64,000 nucleotides of DNA from Cryptomeria japonica (taxonomy: Eukaryota > Streptophyta > Pinopsida > Cupressales > Cupressaceae): contig NC_081407.1 in the NCBI RefSeq assembly GCF_030272615.1, forward strand, positions 434,470,730-434,534,729, in the 5' to 3' direction. The notes under the pieces are model-generated. The model was not told the DNA's origin. It did not search any database and worked only from the letters and a program-made list of their open reading frames with translations. The translations under genes were made by a program, and so were the position numbers. Below are positions 1 to 11,040 of the stretch, one piece after another. Each line of letters opens with the position of its first letter. The first letter of the stretch is position 1.

Positions 1-1007
1 GAGGTTCTTCAAAGCTAAGAAACATTTTGACTACAGAGGGATGAAGAACAAACTTAAGAAGAGTTATACTCATGTTTATTGGGTAGAGGATATTTGTATT
101 AATTATAGAACAAAAGAGGAAATCAGAAGGCTTGACTACTGCCACCTTACTATAGAAAAAAATGAGAACCTAAATCTTGCTGACATCCCTGAGGATCTAG
201 AGGACGATGGAAACATTCTAGATCCAATGTATGAAAAGAATAAGATTGTAGGTTCACCTTTACCTCTTATTCAATGGTCCCAGAAGGAAAACACTTCAAT
301 AAGGGCTAGATTCCAAAAGATCCTTGGAAATACTAAATTTTAGTTGACACAGAAAGGGATTTAGTTAAAACCTTTCCATACTGGATTAGAAGATGACATT
401 GCAGGGCTAGTTGGAAAAACTTTTCAAATTGAGAACTAAGAATAGACAAGATCCAACAACTCCAAAGGCTCCTAAATTCAAATTCACAGTTGGAAGGGTA
501 AGGATAAGAGTTGAGGGGAATCTTCAGCCCAAGAAACTCAAACATAGGATGAAGCTAAAGAAGAGTTGCTTGATGAAGAGATTCAACAAGAAGATGAGGG
601 AGAGTTAGAGAAAGAGAAAGAAGAGAAGTATGATGAGAAGAAATTACCATAAATTCTTAGTACTTCCTAGTCCAAAGGAACACAAGAAATCATCCCTCCT
701 ACCTCTCATGATGCTCCAAATGCAATTCCCCCTTTGGTTTCTATTTCTAATCCTATTCCTTTTGGTCCACCATTCTCTATGCATCAGAGACTCCTAGTGT
801 AGTGATTCACACCATTCCTTCCACAACAACAAGTGAGTCAGCTCTGGATACCCCATAAGATATAATTGAGAATTTTTTCCTTTCAAATTTGTCTTATCAT
901 CTTTTGTGTTAGAAGATTTTGATAAATTCATGTTAGAAGTTGAGCTTCCTCCCAATGTTGAAAACCCACCTGCAATAATCCCACTCCTCTATAAGGTAGT
1001 TAAGTAG
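1..1007 (+). pseudogene. Unrecognised decayed coding remnant
   Basis: An open stretch at 41-343 encodes about 100 residues rich in Lys, Glu, Asp and Asn. It seems to be open from the window edge, so its true start may lie outside. A second short Lys/Arg-rich stretch lies at 411-608 in another frame, followed by a Pro/Ile-rich part full of stops to about 1000. I recognise no domain, zinc knuckle or catalytic motif. Its position next to a Copia LTR and its decay fit an old retroelement ORF, but a host gene fragment cannot be excluded. Confidence 0.25.
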
Positions 1008-1875
1008 TGGAACAACTTCCTACACTAACCTTGAGAGGAGGGTAATGAAAAAACTTTTATAGATCATCAAAACAGTTATAAAAAATAGAAATAAACATAA
1101 TAACATTCAAACCATAACACAATAATTTACGTGGGGAAAACCCTTTTGGGAGAAAAACCCCACACTTCAAAAGCCACGCAATATATTATTCAACAATTAA
1201 AAAAAAAATATCATATACTTCCAGAGAAAGCTCTTCGCAGGAGTACCACTAATCAGAGATTTAGATGTAACTCAATAGCCATAAGACTCTTACACACAAC
1301 CTCTATCTTACGCACCTCATAAATAGGAGATACAATACAAGAAATCGCCAAACAGTATTACAAAACCATGGGCTCAAACCACCCAATAAGATGTATCCGA
1401 CCTTATCTCCCTTCTAGATGCCCCATGACATGTTAAAAAACATATCAACATGTGTCCCTCCCTTTTACAACTCATTTATGTGTCTGATGTATTTTATATT
1501 TCCTATTTCAGGAGTACAAACTTTTAGAGGCCATAACTTGAGAACCGTGTGTCCTATTGACGAACCGTTTAAAGCGTCGGAAAGCTTGCGAAGTGCTCTA
1601 TTCCCTCGTAGGCCAGTATGTCTCTTACACCCACTTTCCAAGGCATTTCAGGGACTCTAAAGTCCTCAAAATTAAATTTCATTGCAACCCTCCAAAACGG
1701 ACAATTTACTATCTTCAAAACGAGTTGTGATCTTGCGAGGCAACTTTACTGGAATGCTTATCTATTCAACCAGAAGCTTCAGGGAGAATTTCGCACCATT
1801 TCGTGCTTAAATGAAAAAATACTATAAATAGTAACCTCATGTAAATGCAAGGTTGAGACACCATTTTTCCCAACA
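1008..1875 (-). repeat. 3' LTR of the truncated Copia
   Basis: The inner edge at 1875 reads TGTTGGGAAAAATGG on the minus strand, directly after the polypurine tract. The outer edge at about 1008 is a tentative choice of a TG...CA end. It lies just beyond a CCCTCCTCTCA block resembling the C-rich stretch near the ends of the other LTRs here. A GTGGGGAAAACCC motif lies near 1131. Confidence 0.5.
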
Positions 1876-1929
1876 TTCTCCCACTTGTCGAACACCTTGC
1901 AAGAGAAAAGGGAGTATAAACACAATGAA

Positions 1930-4900
1930 TCAATTGCTAGGGGCCATGAGGCCCATAGAATCTAAACACCATCTGAACTTCTCTATGCTCATGACCTTAG
2001 TTAAAGAATCTGCAACATTCATCAAAGTTTCTACCTTAACCAGCTTCACCTTGCCATGTTCGACGATATCTTTGACAAAATGGTACTGAACATCGATGTG
2101 CTTGGTCTGGGCATGAAATGTCAAGTTCTTAGCTAGGCAGATTGCACTCTCACTGTCACAATATACTAACATTGCTCCTTGTTTTATTCTAATATCTGAA
2201 CACGGTCTCTTAAGCCAAATGGCCTCTTTACAAGCATGAGTAGCTGCCATATACTCTGCTTCAATAGTGGAAAAAGCAACCACAACCTATCTATTACTCA
2301 TCCAACTAATTGCACCACTAAATAATATAAACACATAAGCACTGGTGGATCTTCTGCTATCAATATCACCTACCCAATTTGAATCCACATAACCATGAAT
2401 ATCAAGGGAAATCACGTCTCCAACTAAATTACCATGATAACACAAAGAATACTTTGAGGTACCTTTCAAATATTTGAAGACTCTTTTGACTGCATCCTAA
2501 TGAACTCTACCAGGATTAGACATATATCTGGACAAAACTCCCACTCCTTGGGTAATGTTTGGTCTAGTACATACCATAACATACATCAAACTTCCAACTG
2601 CACTTTAGTAAGGCACTCTTCTCATGTATTCCATTTCCAATGGGGATTTAGGACAATCTGCAATAGATAATTTTATTCCAACTATAAAAGGAACATAATA
2701 GATAATTTCATTCCAACTGTAAAAGGAACACACAATGGTCTACAATCCTACATGTTGAACCTCTGTAACATTGAATTCATACACTTAGTCTGGCCTAGAC
2801 ATAGCTTCTTGTTCACTTTATCTATTCTAATTTCCATCCCAAGAATGTGTTTCACTACACCAAGGCCTTTCATTTCAAATTTAGCAGCGAGCTAAGACTT
2901 TAATTCGGAAATTATACCTTTCCCTTTACCAATGAATAAAATATCATCAACATACAATGTAATGTACATAAATTAATCACCATCAAATTTATAATAAACA
3001 CAGTGATATGATTTAGAACGTTCAAATCCCAAACTCAACACATATGTATCAAATTTCAGGTACCACATCGTAGGACTCTGTTTGAGGCCATACAAAGATT
3101 TCTTTAATTTACAGACCAAATTACTTTTACCTTTCACCACATAGTGCTCCGAATGTGTCATATAAATATCCTCCTCCAAATCACCATGAAGGAAAGCAGT
3201 TTTCACATCCATTTTCTCAACCTCTAAATTATAAGCACCAACAATAGAAAGAAAAAATCTAATTGATGTCATTTTGGCAACATGAGAAAATATCTCACCA
3301 TAATCAACACCCTCAACCTGAGAGTAGCCTTTTGCAATCAACCTTGTTTTATGCTTCTCAATGCTTCCATCTGAACCAATCTTTTTGTTGAACACCCATT
3401 TGTAGCCAACATGCTTCTGTCCTTTAGGCAATGGTACAAGATCTCATGTATCTTTCTTTTTCAAAGTTGTCATTTCTTCTTCCATAGCAATCTTCTAGGA
3501 TTTTGCATCATTCATACCTAATGCCTCTTCTACAGATTTCAGTTCATCCACATTAGTATTCAAAGAAAAAATACATCTCCAATCATCCGGTGAATACCTT
3601 TCAGGTGGTTGTCTATGTCTTATAGACCTTTGAACAAGTTGACTTGGAGGTTATTCCTCCTCTTCTGAAGATTCAGAGTTAGAGGAGCTCTCCTCAACTT
3701 CTTGCCTATCTAGAAGTCTCGATTCAACTCTTTCAGGTGTAGAAGGGAATTGAATCACATCTTCCTTTTTAGTCTGTTATGGCTGCAATGTAACAAAAGG
3801 AGACTCAATTTCTTTAAAAATAACACTTCTACTATGAATTACCTTTTGTGCAAAAAGGTCCCATAGCTTGTATCCTTTCACACCATAACTGTACTCGATG
3901 AAGATACGTTTCATAGTCTTGTTCTCCAACTTTTTCCTCTTCTCCTTTGGCATATGTGCATATGCCTCACAACCAAAAACTCTAAGATGTCCCATTGAAG
4001 GCTTGTGACCTGACCATGCTTCTATAGGCATTTTATCAACAAGAGCTAATGTAGGAGACCTATTAATCAGGTAGCAAGCAGTGGCAATAGCTTCAACCCA
4101 AAAAAATTGTTCTAGACCAATGCCACTCAACATACTCCTAGACTTCTCCATCAGTGTCTCATTCATTCTTTTTGCAAATGCATTTTGTTGTGGAGAGTAC
4201 AGAGTTGTCTTCTGTCTATTAAATTTACATAATATATCAAAACCATTAGAGAAAAATTCACTGCCATTATCATTTCTCAAACATTTAATTTTCTTTCCAG
4301 TCTACAACTCAACCATTGCTTTAAATTCTTTAAATCAGCTGAAAAATTCAGATTTACTCTTTAGAAAATACACCCATGTCCTTCTACTAAAATCATCAAT
4401 AAATGAAACATAATATGTGGATTTTCCAATCGAAAGAACATCTACAGGACCAAGCACATTAGAATGAATAAGATCCAAAACACCACAAGTTTTATGAGAA
4501 CTCGAGTAAAACTGAACACAATTTTGTTTTTCATAAATGCAATGCTCACAGAAATCAAAGTCAAGATTACAATCATTCAAAACTTCAACAATATTTTTAT
4601 TTTCCAAGGTCCGTATACCCTTTTCTCCAATGTGACCAAGCCTCTGGTGCCATAACATAGTCTTCTTTGCAGGTAACTTTGTTTTAGAAGAAAGAGCACC
4701 CTTATGTACCCAAAAGCCATTTCCATTTGCTGAAGATGAAACCCTCAAATCTTTCAATGAAGTATCCATAGATTTACTTTTTATAGAAGTGCTATGACAC
4801 TCAACAATGTATGTGTTTAGCTTATACAAAGTGTCGAACTTGACACCTCTAGCAATTACCATAGCACCCTTAATCATCTTACATCCTGGTTTAGAAAAGA

Positions 4901-5160
4901 CTACCTGCACACCTGCATCTATCAGTTTGATCACAGATAACAGATTTCATTTTAATCCAGGGATATGCAGGACACCATTAATCCTTTTTATTCTACCATC
5001 AGAAAACTTGATTCTAACTTTACGTCAACCAACAATGTCTAAATGTGATTGTAAGACTTTGTGCTTGAACACTATTTTCTCATCCCAGAGAAGCAATGAA
5101 GGACTTTGCACCTTTATGGAAACTTTGTTTCTCTTTATTTGTATTTTTCATTAGCATGCT
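1930..5160 (-). pseudogene. Copia pol pseudogene (PR-IN-RT-RH)
   Basis: About 4950-5160 holds the end of the protease region, including a VLHIPGLK-like stretch. The integrase at 3777-4934 shows the HHCC site (HQRLGH, then FCEHC), the first catalytic Asp in FIDDFSR and the second in DNGSEF. The usual catalytic Glu of the (A/V)ERMN motif is Lys here (AKRMN). Reverse transcriptase at about 2940-3480 keeps KTAFLHGDLEE, LYGLKQSP and LYVDDILF. RNase H at 1930-2469 keeps YVDSNWVGD and STIEAEYMAA. Several in-frame stops and shifts break the reading frame. The first domain, gag, is absent. This is clearly a dead copy. Confidence 0.85.
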
Positions 5161-5224
5161 TTAGAATCATTACATATTAATTTCAAAGTTGTATTATTCA
5201 TTATTGCTCCAAATCATAACTTCT

Positions 5225-5473
5225 TTTCTGAAAAAAAAGAGAAAAGAATAACATCTATTCTAAAAGAGAGAACAAGATGATGTACCACCCAAGTTTAGAT
5301 TAGGATTCATTGTTAGTGTTTTGTTCTAAATAAAGGAGAGTAGTAAGCAAAAGGGGGAGCCTTCTCTTATAATTAGGAGAGATTTAATCTCACATACTGT
5401 GGCTAAAGCCACAATTTTATGAACTTCCCCAGTTTACAAAATTTGAGTTTCATGACAGTACGTGAGATAATAA
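5225..5473. repeat. Left arm of a foldback repeat
   Basis: The stretch at about 5338-5390 (AAGGGGGAG, then CTTATAATTAGGAGAGA) recurs inverted at about 6773-6822. Weaker inverted similarity extends outward to about 5230 and 6900. Inside the left arm, ATCTCACATACTGT near 5391-5404 pairs with ACAGTACGTGAGAT near 5455-5468, making a second stem around a GTGGCTAAAGCCAC mini-hairpin. It may be a foldback or MITE-like element, later split by the solo LTR. Confidence 0.5.
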
Positions 5474-6755
5474 TGTAGACACCTAAAAATGGTCAACGCT
5501 TGCGGAATCGTACTTTAACATTTGCGCATTGCCTTATTTTAGGGTTTTTGCGTCGCATTAACATTTCTCTTATGTCACGCACTTGGTCTTTATCATTTGT
5601 GAGCATCGAGTCCTTCTTCTGCATTCTTCAGTTTTTCTCGCTTTCGAATTAGGTCTTGTCGATAGCAATCTTTGATCATGATTTTGGTCAATCTTGTCAA
5701 TCTCTTATCAACTTTTCAATCTCGTCGTTTTACGATCGATTCGTCATCGATCCTTGTCCTCTTCGATCATGTCAATTGGCGCATATCAATTTGGTCTCTT
5801 TGTCAATATTGGTCAATTTGTCAATCAATCTCAATTGTTTATCAAATCATTTATCAATTCAAAATCATGATAGAATCGACATCAAATCAATCTTACATCA
5901 AGACCTAATTGTCATCCTTGCATTTCTTATTCATCTTTTAGGGTTTTATGATTTATTCATTTAATCCTGTTTGTCATTTCTCTCTCTAGGTTAAATAAAT
6001 TATTTATTTATCCTAGGTCTTCGAGTCACAATTAAATGTTTATTTAATTGGCTAATTATTCCTCTTTTTATGAATTAATTAATAAATGACAAATTATTAA
6101 TTAATTCACCTAATTTCTCTTAATTCCTAATTTTCTTCTTTTTCTAATTTCAATTTCCTCCTATTTTCCTCCTAATTTCATGGGAATGACATAGAAATTT
6201 GTCATAATTTGTCATAATTGACAATCAATCAATTCTTGACATAGAAATTTGTCATAAATTGTCATGAATTATCAATCAATCAAATTTTGCATAGAAAGTG
6301 CATAATTTGTCATAAATTGTCATAATTGACATTTTTGATTTGCAATTTCTATTTGAATTGAATCATGCTAATTTGATCATTTCTCCAATTTATCTATAAA
6401 TTGGATGAATTTCTTCAATCTAATCCCTAATCAGATTATCGAATTTCTAATCACTTTGTCAAATCACACTTCGAGTACTCTTGCGCCAATATCTTATTTA
6501 CTTGCTTTCATATCATGATCATGCACTAGTAGGTGAGATCCACAACAAAACTATTTGGAGAAGAAAGAAGGACAATGGAGCCGCATGAAGGAAGCATTTA
6601 GATCTACATCTGGTTTGCATAATCTTTAGTTTTGAATGTTTCATTTTCATGTCTCTATTGAGTGTGTTAGGATTGATCATGGCAATTTGCTTTTGTGATT
6701 GAGCTAATGATTAATGTTTATATTGCTTTGATGATTTCCACATTTCCTAGCTACA
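5474..6755 (+). mobile_element. Solo LTR, Gypsy-like
   Basis: The segment begins TGTAGACACCTAAAAATGG and ends CTACA, so its ends are inverted (TGTAG/CTACA). The flanks read AATAA on the left and AATAC on the right, a 4-of-5 match to a 5-bp target duplication. No primer site, coding region or second LTR is attached, which fits a solo LTR left by LTR-LTR recombination. The start resembles the LTR starts at 9865 and 63,784 (minus strand). Strand is inferred from that similarity. Small ORFs inside are not credible genes. Confidence 0.6.
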
Positions 6756-6905
6756 AATACTTCTTAGAAGGAAAAGTACAATCTCTCCTAATTATAAGGG
6801 AATGCTCCCCCTTTCTACTACAATTTCTATTTTCCCTATTATACCTGCTAACTTTACACTAATCCAAAATGCCACAACAAGTTTGTTCTCTTTTTTCAGA
6901 TTAAG
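6756..6905. repeat. Right arm of the foldback repeat
   Basis: Reverse complement of the left-arm core (TCTCCTAATTATAAG, then CTCCCCCTTTCTACTA). Without the 1.28-kb solo LTR the two arms would lie about 0.4 kb apart. Confidence 0.45.
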
Positions 6906-7833
6906 TTTTATCTAATTCTCTATTTAGAACATATTTCTTCTTTCGATTGAAACAACTCAAACTTGCAGTAATATTGAAACCATGCTAATTAGGAAGTAAA
7001 GTTTATGTGAAAGAACAAAGTCTTCCATTACTGCCTCCTTTTTTCTTTTTCTTTTTTTTGGTGCTGAAAATAAATTTTGGACAGGAAAGTAATAATAAAG
7101 CTCAAATTCTTCTTTTTATCACTATCCCATCAACCTTTACAAATATACGACTCTTTATTACAATAAACTTTCAAGCACAACCAAACAGAATTAACCAAGA
7201 AGCTCATGAAAGCTCATAGAATTTCCATGACTTCCTTTAAATCTTTAAGAACAAAGATGAAATACGTGTAGCTCAAAGACTTCAACATACAATTCACCTT
7301 AAATGCACAAACGTAGAAGATTAAAATAGCACAAACACTGCAAGTTATCTCTTTGCTTGAGCATGAAACATTAGCTTCAAATGTGATAAGTAGCTCAAAG
7401 ACTACAAGATTGGGTTTAAATCTCTTTCAAATAACACCACAATACTCACAATTAACTCTGAATAATGTCGCTACATTACAACTTGTTCTAACACAAAGAT
7501 TGAAAACAACTTGTCTCTTTTATTGATTGCAATTTGATTTACATCTAAAAATAAAGTTTTAGAATGATTCCCAAACCGACAAAGTTTTGTTGCATTGTCA
7601 AAAGATAGATTATTACAATGAGCACCCTCATATATAAAGAGGAGGTGAAATGACAAAAAATAGGAAAAACTTAACTAACTATGACTAAGTCAAAAGTAGG
7701 ACACATGCAGTCCTATATGTGTACAAGTACATACATAGAATTACACGTGAGGTGTTGATTGATATTACAAAATTGCACTACACTAGAGATAGATAAAAAT
7801 GACTAAGTGTCCAGAGAGAGGTCTTTATTATGA
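6906..7833. other. Intergenic AT-rich DNA
   Basis: No convincing gene. The block at about 7470-7660 (TTTTATTGATTGCAATTTG, then ATTACAATGAGC) resembles decayed LTR sequence and loosely resembles about 7930-7980. I see no paired ends. Confidence 0.4.
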
Positions 7834-8115
7834 TCATCCTTCTTCAGAAATATTCGTATCGGTGCTCAAAGAGATCAATCTGGACCAGTCAGCAAGAGTA
7901 AACACAACAAAAACACAAAGATATGATGGAGGAAATGTAGAACAAATTGTTTTATTGCATGAAATTTGATTACATCCAACTGATAACAACCGGGTTACAA
8001 CATACCAGCTCACAGGCCTGGTAGAATAGGTCACAATCGAGACCTTAAATCTTATGATCTATTTTCTACGCATAGTCTAGTTACTTGATTCTCTCATTGA
8101 TTCTTTCCTAATGCA

Positions 8116-8176
<61 letters not shown>

Positions 8177-8669
8177 CCAAAGGATCCAGTCGGCCCAAAA
8201 GGGATCAAAACCCGAAGAACAAGACCTAACATGTAAAATAAACAAGGTCGGCCTCCGCCAAGAGATTCCTTCAAAAAATCCAAAGGATGAAACATAGATC
8301 ATGGGAAAAGGTCGGCCACATGCCAAGGAACATCAAAATCAACACCCAAGGATCCGTAAGCTTTGGAAGGGGTTCCGGTATATCACCATAATAGGTCCAA
8401 GCAACTGGTAATAAAGGAACAACTAGTAACAGGAAATCGTCATGGAAACTGGTAGTGATATCTTGCTGAAAAATGATCCAAATGCGATGCGGTTTGGAAG
8501 AAAGAAAGATGATCAAGTCTTCAAGTAGAATCCAACTCCACAAGATCCGGTAAGCCAAAATCGGGACACACAGAAAGGAAAACTGAAATTGCAAACAGAA
8601 AACAAAATAGAAAGGAAAATGTTTTTGGTTGATGCAAGATTGCAATGAACCAGGGATGCTCCTGCATCA
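7834..8669 (-). repeat. Probable old LTR-like segment
   Basis: Read on the minus strand, the segment starts TGATGCAGGAGCATCCC at 8669 and runs through mixed-composition sequence with several GGCCGACC motifs. No polypurine tract or partner LTR is visible, so the limits and the LTR assignment are weak. The ORFs at 8108-8704 are uninterrupted by chance and overlap a microsatellite. Confidence 0.3.
8120..8172. repeat. AT dinucleotide microsatellite
   Basis: About 26 uninterrupted AT repeats. It inflates a chance minus-strand ORF into a run of alternating Ile and Tyr. Confidence 0.95.
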
Positions 8670-8957
8670 GCATTGTTTCCAGGTAGCCTATATTTCAGAT
8701 TCATCTAGTATTTGTAATGTTTGATGCCATTGAGGATGAGAGGAAGAGTGGATAGGAGTCTTGCATCTTAAACTTCATTGTCTTTTCCTTGGAGATGGCT
8801 CAAAAAATTGAGTACCATTGTAGCATTGGGAAAACATCAACACTTGTAAGGAGCAATTCATAAACCATCTTGATCATTTGAACTGAACAAGATCATGTAT
8901 GTGTTGAATTTGGTGCTATTAGGGCTACAAAAACTATCATTGTATGATGGTAGAACA

Positions 8958-9572
8958 AGTGTAAATCAGGTTTATGAACCCTATTTACATATTTGTGCAT
9001 TTGGTGTAATTCAGGCTCATAGGCCCAAATTACACTTAAGGATAAGTGTGTCTAAAAGGTGCAACTCTGGTTCGTAGACCCAAAATACACTTAGGAAAAA
9101 CATAGGTCAAGTGTAAATCGAACCTACAGGTTCAAACTACACTAAACAAATGCAAGCCAAGTATAGTTCGGGTCTACGAATATGAACTACACTAAAACAG
9201 GTGCAGTTTGGGTCTATGGATTCAAACTACACCAAGATAGGTGCAGTTCAAGTCTATGGATCTACACTACACCAAGACAGGTGCAGTTTGAGTCTATGGA
9301 TCCAAACTACACCAAGACAGGGGCAGTTCAGGTCTACGGATCCGAACTAGACCAAGACAGGTTCAATTTGGGTCTACAAATCCGAACTACACCAAAACAG
9401 GTGCAATTTGGGTCTATGGATCCTAACTACACCAAGGTAGGTGTTGTTTGGGTCTATAGATCCAAACTACACCAAAATAGGTGCACAAGTGCAGAATCAA
9501 GTTTAAGACCCGATTTGACACCAAAAACCCCTATACAAGTGTAAAATCGAGTTTAGGACCAGATTTGACACC
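8958..9572. repeat. Tandem array of hairpin-forming units
   Basis: About 14 units of about 34 bp follow one another. The spacing is irregular (roughly 40-55 bp) at first and exactly 40 bp from 9200 to 9473. A typical unit has arm GGTGCAGTTTGG, a short loop region GTCTATGGAT and arm CCAAACTACACC, so each unit folds on itself. The ORF at 9182-9544 is an artefact: a 40-bp period gives a 120-bp coding period with few stops. A related four-unit array lies at 24,847-25,025. Confidence 0.85.
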
Positions 9573-9864
9573 AAAATCAACAAAGATGAAATAAAACTAA
9601 CTCCCAAAAGGTATTTTGCTCAATCTTTAAAATTGACAACTTGTGACTTCAAATCAAGATGATTTCTTGAGGGCCAAGTCATGAACAGAGAAAACAAAAT
9701 TTTTACCTCGATCAATGTGCTTAGAATACATGGGCTACAAATTGGACAAAATTTGTAGGGATTATTCCACAATTTTGAGCAAGCCAAAATCAAGGATAAC
9801 AACCCAATGCATATATAATAATTAACATCAAATTACAAATTATCAATAACCAATCATTTATAAT
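9573..9864. other. Intergenic, no feature seen
   Basis: AT-rich sequence between the hairpin array and the next LTR. The 60-residue minus-strand ORF at 9620-9802 shows no domain. Confidence 0.4.
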
Positions 9865-11040
9865 TGTAAACACCTAAAAATGTACCATGCCCATGAGCGG
9901 TAATTTTACTAATTTTTCCTCTTTAATTAGTTAAATAATTTTATTATTTAATTAATTCAATGTCATTCTTCTAATTTAACTTCATTCTTTTGATTCAAAT
10001 TCAAATGTTGAAATTTTCCTCTTTTCTCATAATTTAATTATTTAATTAATTATTTCACCACATCTCTTTAATTAGATAATCTTCATTATTTAATTAAATT
10101 CAATTTCTATCTTCCCATAATTGAAAATTCAATAGGAGATGGTTCCTTTAAAATCCGCCCCTTACCTTATTGTTTTTACTCTTGCAAAAACAATCCTTTG
10201 TTCATATTATAAATAATAACCTATTACTTAAGTAATATTTTTTAGTAACCATTCTATATAGTTGATATAATTATTAACACATTCCTTAGAATGGTTTAAG
10301 TGATTATGTCATAGTTTTTCTTTATTAACTAAATGCATCTCAATTAAATTGATTTCTTAATTTATTTGATTTCATTTGTCCAAATTCAAATTAACTTCAT
10401 TTCAGTTTCAATTTCACATTTCAAAAATCCAGATTCATCCAAATGCAAAATATATGCTAATTTCATTTATTTTCCTACAACACATGTTGAAAATGGCTAA
10501 TTGTCATTGACTCTCAATTCCCACTAGTGAGTCATCAATCACCTATTTTGACTAATCAATTAATTTAGTCTTTGAATCAATCAAATCAGTTCTCAATTAA
10601 TTCATTCTAACTGAGTCATGCCATCAGTTCCACGTTGTAATTATCTCCAACCGACTTGTCTCAATCATTCTCAGTTGTTGATCTTTTTGTTGAAATTTCA
10701 ATCCTAACTGTCAATTCAAATTCCAAAAATCTCTAAATTCAAGTTCAATCTCCATTATCAATAACCACAATCTTGGAATTCTTATGCTTGTACTTTGCAA
10801 GTATTTATGCAACTTTGAGAGCCATCATCAAAATATCAAAAGCAAGAAGGAGAAGGACAATGGAGGCTAGATACATGGAATTGGAAATGGAGTTTGGTTT
10901 GCTATGATTAATATTATTTGATTGTTGATTTCTTTCTGCATTCCTTTATTACAATTGATAATTTTATGATAGAATAGGGTTTTAGTGTTTTCCTAGTTTA
11001 TATTACATCATGTTTTCCTTCAAATTTTCAAGTGCTTACA
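9865..11040 (+). repeat. Gypsy-like LTR (5' LTR of a decayed element)
   Basis: Starts TGTAAACACCTAAAAATG and ends GTGCTTACA, so the ends are inverted (TGTAA/TTACA). It shares its start and an AGAAGGACAATGGAG-like stretch near 10,850 with the solo LTR at 5474-6755. The sequence just after it (AATGGTGAACACAACATG) is not a primer site I can assign. A gag-like remnant of the same broad family lies downstream at 13,380-13,930, so this is most likely a 5' LTR. Confidence 0.55.

Larger units (their letters stand above)
1008..5220 (-). mobile_element. 5'-truncated Ty1/Copia retrotransposon
   Basis: On the minus strand the order is protease remnant, integrase, reverse transcriptase, RNase H, polypurine tract, 3' LTR, which is the Copia order. 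The 3' LTR starts just after a GTGGGAGAA-type polypurine tract near 1876-1887. No matching 5' LTR, primer site or gag is visible beyond about 5220, where the sequence changes into a foldback repeat. The element therefore looks truncated at its 5' end. It has many stops and shifts and cannot be active. Confidence 0.8.

Noticed and set aside
5656-5964. 102-residue Leu/Ile/Ser-rich ORF
   Set aside because: Falls inside the solo LTR and is an effect of repeated TCAAT words.
8108-8704. Minus-strand ORFs of 60-124 residues
   Set aside because: They overlap the AT microsatellite and a probable LTR, with no motif and several competing frames.
9182-9544. 120-residue plus-strand ORF
   Set aside because: It is produced by the 40-bp hairpin array; the protein repeats with the DNA period and has no domain.
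8958-9572. CRISPR-like array
   Set aside because: Units are palindromic and contiguous with short conserved spacers, in eukaryotic repeat DNA with no cas genes.
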